The notes beneath the pieces were generated by a model. The model was not told the origin of the DNA. It did no database searches and worked only from the letters and a program-made list of their open reading frames with translations. Shown one piece after another: positions 58,896-64,000 of a DNA stretch of 64,000 nt; position 1 is the first letter of the stretch, and each line of letters starts with the position of its first letter. The stretch is from Portulaca oleracea (Eukaryota; Streptophyta; Magnoliopsida; Caryophyllales; Portulacaceae), in NCBI GenBank assembly GCA_029582165.1, contig CM055874.1, forward strand, positions 28,108,883 through 28,172,882, read 5' to 3'. The translations under genes and the position numbers were made by a program.

Positions 58896-61800
58896 ATGCC
58901 GAACCACAAAATGAGAATAGCAGCATGGAATATCCGGGGTTTAAGCTCTTTCGATAAGAAAGCGGAAGTCAGGAAACTTGCGAAGAAGGAGGTGCTAAGC
59001 ATAATTGGAATGGTGGAAACTAACCACCATAGTTTCAGCCAGTGGGATATCAGAAGATGTTGGGGACATGAAAATGTAGAAGTTATAGACATTCCTGCTA
59101 AGGGGAGATCAGGTTGTCCAGTATTGATATGGCATAAAGATAAATTTAATTGTGTAAATAAAAGCAAAGGGAGAAGATGGATTTGCATCGAGGGGAAGAT
59201 GATTGAGGATGATTTGGCCTGCAGAGTGTGCCTAATATATGCACCAAATAACCATGAAGGACGAGCTCAACTATGGGATGAGATCAGAAATATTAAGAGA
59301 GGTTCACAAGACCCACTAATTGTTATGGGGGACTTCAATGAAGTTAAGTCACCTGAGGAAAGACGTGGAGGATCAATGATAACCCAGGGAATGAGAGAGC
59401 TTCAGGAGCTCATACAAGACGTGTAAGTGGAGGATGTACCAGCTAATGTCCAGTTTACATGGATAAGGAGGAATGTTGTGAGTAAAATTGATAAGTTCTT
59501 GATGGATATAAGCATCATAGCAAGATTCCAGCATATTAAAGTCCCCTGTGGAGAACGAAAATTGTCAGATCACTTTCCTATAATTTTGACTACTTCCTTA
59601 GTACAATGGGGTCCAATCCCATTTAGGTCAAACGATGTTCGGCTGGATGACCCTCGCTTTTTGGAGTTCTTCAAGAAAGAGTATACACAACTGGCCCACG
59701 TACCTCTACATAAGAAGCTGAAGATAATCAAGGCGCCACTGAAGAAATGGAACCGAGAAGTCTTCAGTAATATTGAGCATAATATTGACAAGCTAGAGAA
59801 GGAATTAAAGAAGCTTGATGACACAGCCATGGTGATCGATAACAATGAATGCGATCAAAGCAGAAGGGAAGCTTTGAAGAGCCAACTGTACAAATAGAAG
59901 ATAAGGAAGGAGAGGATGTGGAAACAAAAGTCAAGGTGTCAAATTCTCAAGGTTCACCAAATATTTTCACTTGCCCGCAACAATGAGAAGGAGTAGGAAG
60001 ATAATTGAAAAAATCCAAATTGATGGAGTGGAGATTTCTGAGCCAATGCAGATAAAGAGGGGAATAAGGGAGCACTTTAGAAAGCACTTTCAGAGCAGGA
60101 AACGATTGTTTCAGTATGACCTAACTGACTTGAACCTTAATGTTTTTTCATAGGAGGAGAAAAGTTGGCTGGAGAGAGATATTTCCCAAGAGGAAATATT
60201 GGAAGCAATCAAACAGTGCAATCCAAGTATGGCACCTGGATATGATGGATTCAATATGAAGTGCTTCAAACACGTGTGGCCAGTCATTGGAGCGGATGTA
60301 GAACTCTTTATTACAAAGTTCTTTGAAGATGGTGAATTGTCGGAAAGCATCAACACAACGCTGGTGACATTGATTCCAAAAAAGGAGAATGCAGTGGACA
60401 TCAAGGACTTCAGGCCGATAAGCATGGTGGGGTGTATCTATAAGATCATATCAAAGATCTTAAGTGGGAGAATTAGAAAGGTGCTACAGAGGCTTGTAGG
60501 AGAGGTGCAGACTGCGTTTGTGGAAGGACAACAGATCCTAGATGGAGCACTGATAGCAGCGGAGGTGGTGGGATGACTGAAAAGAAAAAAGAAAGAAGGT
60601 GTCGTTTTTAAGATCGACTTCCAAAAGGCCTATGATTTGATCGACTGGTCTGCACTTGAGCAAGTGATGATTGAGATGGGTTGGAGATTGGGGGAAGAAG
60701 AAAGACCCGACTGTCTCATCTGCAATTTACAGATGACACAATAATCATGTGCAAGGCGGATGAGGATGAGCTTTTAATAATTAAGGGAATCCTCAATGTG
60801 TTGGAGGAGTTTTGAGGACTGAAGATAAACTACAATAAATCTAGTATGATCATTTTTGGAAAAGAACAAAGTTGGGGAAATCAAATGGCGAGGATTCTAG
60901 GGTGCAACCTTGCAGCATTGCCAGTAACCTACCTTGGCTTGCCAATAGGAGCCAACATGAGGAGGAAAGAATGTTGGATGCCAGTGATACAAAGAGTCCA
61001 GGCAAAACTGAAGACATGGAAGGCTTGTTGCCTATCGAGAGCAGGAAGGTTGGTGCTGATAAAGGCTGTGCTAAATAGCCTGCCAACTTATTATCTATCA
61101 TTGTATAGCCTGCCCAATTCTATTGCTCCGGAGATCATTAAAATACAAAGGAGATTCTTCTAGGGAGGTAAAAAGGGAGAAAGAGCAAGAGCATTGGTTT
61201 GGTGGGAAACCATCCAAAGACCGAAGGAGTTGGGAGGTTTAGGAGTTGGTGACTTGATGATTAGGAATTCGGCACTTCTTTTCAAGTGGTGGTGGAAATT
61301 TGGCACGGAGGAAGGAGTCCTATGGAAGAAGGTTGTGTCCTCCATTCAGAGTGAGGACGAAGCAATTCTTCCTTCGAAATTCACAACGTATGTGATGAGC
61401 CTCTGGAATGATATCAGAATGTTGGGGGCTAAGGAAAACCCAACTCATATAGCATTTAAAAGATGCCTCAAAATCCAACTGGGAGAAGGAAACAAAATCA
61501 GCTTTTGGGAGGATAGGTGGTTGGATCGACTAATACTTAGGGAGGAATTCCCAAGTCTCTATAAGGCTTCAACCCAAAAAAGAAGCACAATACAAGAGAT
61601 GGGATGGTTTGAGGGAGATATGTGGAGGTGGATTCTTACCTGGAACAAGGAGTTGAGCTTGGCAGAAATTGAGTTGGAAATTGCACTAATTGACAAACTT
61701 CAGTGCTATCAACCAAGCAAGCATGGAAGATACATAATCCAATAGAATGAAGGAAGCAACTTTACAGATAGAAGCCTTGTGAAAGAGGCTGAGAGGGTGA

Positions 61801-62355
61801 GTGGCCAACACATCTAGGTTGACTCAATTGCCTGCTTAGTGTGGAAGAAAATTGCACCCCTAAAAATTGAGATACTGGTGTGGCTAACATTGATGGAGAA
61901 GCTCAACACAAGGTCGGTGCTGCAAGGGAAGTGAATTATATCTGAAGAAGAAAATGTCTGCCCTTTTTTCCACAGTCACGGTGAGATGGTTAATCACCTC
62001 TTTTTGTTGTGCCCATTTTCTTGGAGTATATGGCAGCAACTTATGTATGATATGGGGTATGAACTGCCCCAACCACAATCACTTAGACTGCTGTATGAAC
62101 ACTGGATGCTAGTATATTTTCATAACAGATTGAGGAGGAAAATTTGGATTGCTGTGTGGTTTGCAGTACTTTGGACCTTATGGATGGAAAGAAAATGAGA
62201 AGGTGTTCCATGGTGGTGAGGCAGGGGTAACTGAGATTCTGCAGAAAATAAAATGGCGTGTGGCAATTTGGGCAACAAGCTGGAAAAATGAAGTGGAATA
62301 CTCACCTGCAACTCTGATGGTTAATTTCAATGCTATACCCTTTATTTATGCGTAA
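58896..62355 (+). pseudogene. LINE ORF2: endonuclease-reverse transcriptase, stops and RT deletion
   Basis: ATG 58896 opens an APE-type endonuclease: RIAAWNIRGLSSFDKKAEV, IIGMVETNHHSF, VCLIYAPNNHEGR, VMGDFNEVKSPEERRGG and, after a stop at 59424, ERKLSDHFPI. The RT domain follows with EEILEAIKQCNPSMAPGYDGFNMKC, TLVTLIPKKENAVDIKDFRPIS and VVFKIDFQKAYDLIDW (first catalytic Asp). About 100 expected residues are then missing: text jumps from IEMGWRL to HLQFTDDTIIMCKADEDEL near 60720, the position of the second catalytic pair, with Thr for Ala. The remainder (LPVTYLGLPIGANMRRKE, KLKTWKACCLSRAGRLVLIKAVLNS, FWEDRWLD) leads to a zf-RVT-like region (VNHLFLLCPFSWSIWQQL) and a C-terminus ending near 62355. 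Stops and shifts are scattered throughout. Confidence 0.85.
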
Positions 62356-62717
62356 TGCATGGATGAAATAAAAGAGATGGGGTGCTGATGACAAAGTAGA
62401 GGTGAAAAAGAAAGAAATGAGGAATAGGTGAGGGCCCAGAAAGAAGGAAATGAAGAGGACATATGTTAGGAATCCAAAGAAGTTGGTCTCTTATGGTTGG
62501 GTTTTAGCGGAGAAGAATATAGTGAGGCTTATCTCACCTTTATATATTATCTCACCTTTATATGTTTTACATATTATTTGTAATGCTTTCTTTGAGACAG
62601 TTTGCTGTATTTGAATATGGGGTTACATTGTTTTCGTGTTGTAGTGCACTGTGTGTCGCCTGTTGATTAATAAAATGGGTTGTAGTCTCGACTTATCGAA
62701 AAAAAGTATAGCACCCC

Positions 62718-64000
62718 CATCCTTCGTAAAACCTATAAATATAATTATGGGTTGTATATAACATAAATGAGAGTTGATTTGATTGCTATCACTGTGCGGC
62801 AAATGATCATGCCAAATATCCCTAGCAATAAAGGTTCAAGGCTCATTATTAGTAATTTTCTTGTTAAATGGAGGTTGCCATTGAACTTTCTTTTCAATTT
62901 TGCCTTTTCATTCATTAAGTTAAATAACTATTTTATTATAAGTCTTTCTTGATTTTGAAAGCTCTTTTTTTTTAAAAAAAAAAATTCATTAGTTCTGCAT
63001 TATGCTTTTTATGTATCTTTTTATTATTTATCTTCTTATACTATTTTCTCAATCAATTTCAATAGACTTTTTATTCCAAGTTCACACCAATATGTCAAAC
63101 TATATATAAGTTTTATTCCATACGGTATATAAGGTACAAAATGAGAAGATTAACAGTTAATTCAGAAAATATTTTCAAAAATAAATTAAAGCCTTATACT
63201 TGTAACAACTTTTCAACTTCATGTTTAGGGTTAAGAGAAAAAATATGAATAATTACTTATAATTTTATTGATGTTGTGAATTATGTGTTGATTAAAACTA
63301 TAGATTAGATTGATCAAGTTTTTAGTTTAAGAAAACGGTGTAACGTAAATAAGCACGAAAGAACAATATTGGATGTAGTAGTTAGACTGAAACAAATTCC
63401 GATATATAAGAATATTTTGAAAATCGGTGTTATAGTAAAGTTAGCAATGAGGATTTGACACCCCCTCTAATAATTTTTTGGCTCTGACCCTGTATAGAGG
63501 GGTTACTACTTCACCACTAATCTTACTTGAATCATGCGTACACGGGGATATCGGTGTCACTAATTTTAGGTTACTAGACAACTTATTAATTGTTGTCATA
63601 AAATGTATATAAGGGTTACTAAGTTACTGGAGAGGATTCGGGCCGAGCGTCTATAGATAATCACGTGGATGATCAAAATCCACCCATAGAACTCATAAAC
63701 ACTACAAACTAATTTTTAGAGTTTTGGGTTTTATGGAGATAAACATGAAATTACATGATATGGACAATTGTAAAGAGTAAACACTCATCGAATTGAACTA
63801 AGATGTTCAATCACTTGCACAAGGATCTTCCACAAGTAAAAAGTCTTAAAACACCCAAGAAATCTCACAAAGAGTGGAGGTAGAACACCCACTCACAAAG
63901 AAGAGAAATCACAAACCATTTCCACCCAAAGGCTTAGCTTTTATTGCAATAGGGTTTGAAAACCAACAACTACAAACTGGAGCGTATTGGGCATGGTGGA
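62718..64000. other. Right flank, no gene recognised
   Basis: AT-rich sequence. From about 63620 the composition changes to A-rich with words such as AAACACCCAAGAAATCTCAC and may be an LTR or a gene end cut by the window border. I could not assign it. Confidence 0.4.

Larger units (their letters stand above)
57251..62704 (+). mobile_element. Nearly full-length L1-type LINE with RRM ORF1
   Basis: The element is flanked by AGTATAACACCCC (57238-57250) and AGTATAGCACCCC (62705-62717), a 13-bp target duplication with one mismatch, and ends in a short A run. ORF1 (57259-58893) begins eight bases inside the 5' border, and ORF2 starts two bases after the ORF1 stop. The 3' UTR has AATAAAATGGG near 62670. 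ORF1 and ORF2 carry stops and ORF2 has an internal RT deletion, so it cannot move by itself. Length is 5.45 kb. Confidence 0.88.

Overview
This is nuclear DNA from a flowering plant, most likely a eudicot. Two ordinary plant genes are present, one of them with GT-AG intron structure. The rest is AT-rich and packed with plant transposable elements: PIF/Harbinger, hAT-like and Stowaway-like MITEs, Ty1/copia, Athila-like and chromovirus-like Ty3/gypsy, and L1-type LINEs. I see no bacterial-style operons, CRISPR arrays or rRNA genes, and I could not identify the species.

Layout. 1-440 is AT-rich flank. 441-5047 is a PIF/Harbinger DNA transposon with recognisable ends, a TTA target duplication and two decayed genes. 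5051-13541 holds the main host gene, a two-exon mitochondrial-carrier-family ATP/ADP transporter like Arabidopsis At5g56450. Its 6.9-kb intron contains four MITE-type elements with target duplications and an LTR-like scrap. 15.0-16.3 kb is a 1.3-kb fold-back. 16.3-19.8 kb is AT-rich with no gene seen. 19.8-21.1 kb is a copia gag/protease relic.

22.7-32.95 kb is an Athila-like LTR retrotransposon that has lost reverse transcriptase and integrase. It appears to sit in an older gypsy relic whose right part is at 32.95-34.1 kb. 35.8-43.8 kb is a head-to-tail array of a GAG-protease-only gypsy element (three LTRs, two internal regions and the start of a third). It lies inside a minus-strand LINE whose 3' end is at 35.6-35.8 kb and whose 5' half is at 43.8-45.6 kb; (AT)n tracts flank that LINE on both sides.

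45.7-51.6 kb is intergenic with Stowaway-like MITEs, an LTR-like promoter/polyA module, a long (TA)n tract and a 260-bp palindrome. The second host gene, a CC-type (ROXY-class) glutaredoxin, is on the minus strand at 51644-52120. 53.3-56.5 kb has two arrays of degenerate short tandem repeats, an LTR-like segment and a tRNA-like relic. 57251-62704 is a nearly full-length plus-strand LINE with an RRM-type ORF1 and a 13-bp target duplication; its ORF2 carries stops and an internal RT deletion. The last 1.3 kb has no recognised gene.

Only the carrier and the glutaredoxin look like functional host genes. They belong to different processes (nucleotide transport; redox and TGA-factor partnership) and nothing here links them. 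The mobile elements record nested insertion: (AT)n tract, then LINE, then tandem gypsy array; and older gypsy relic, then Athila-like element.
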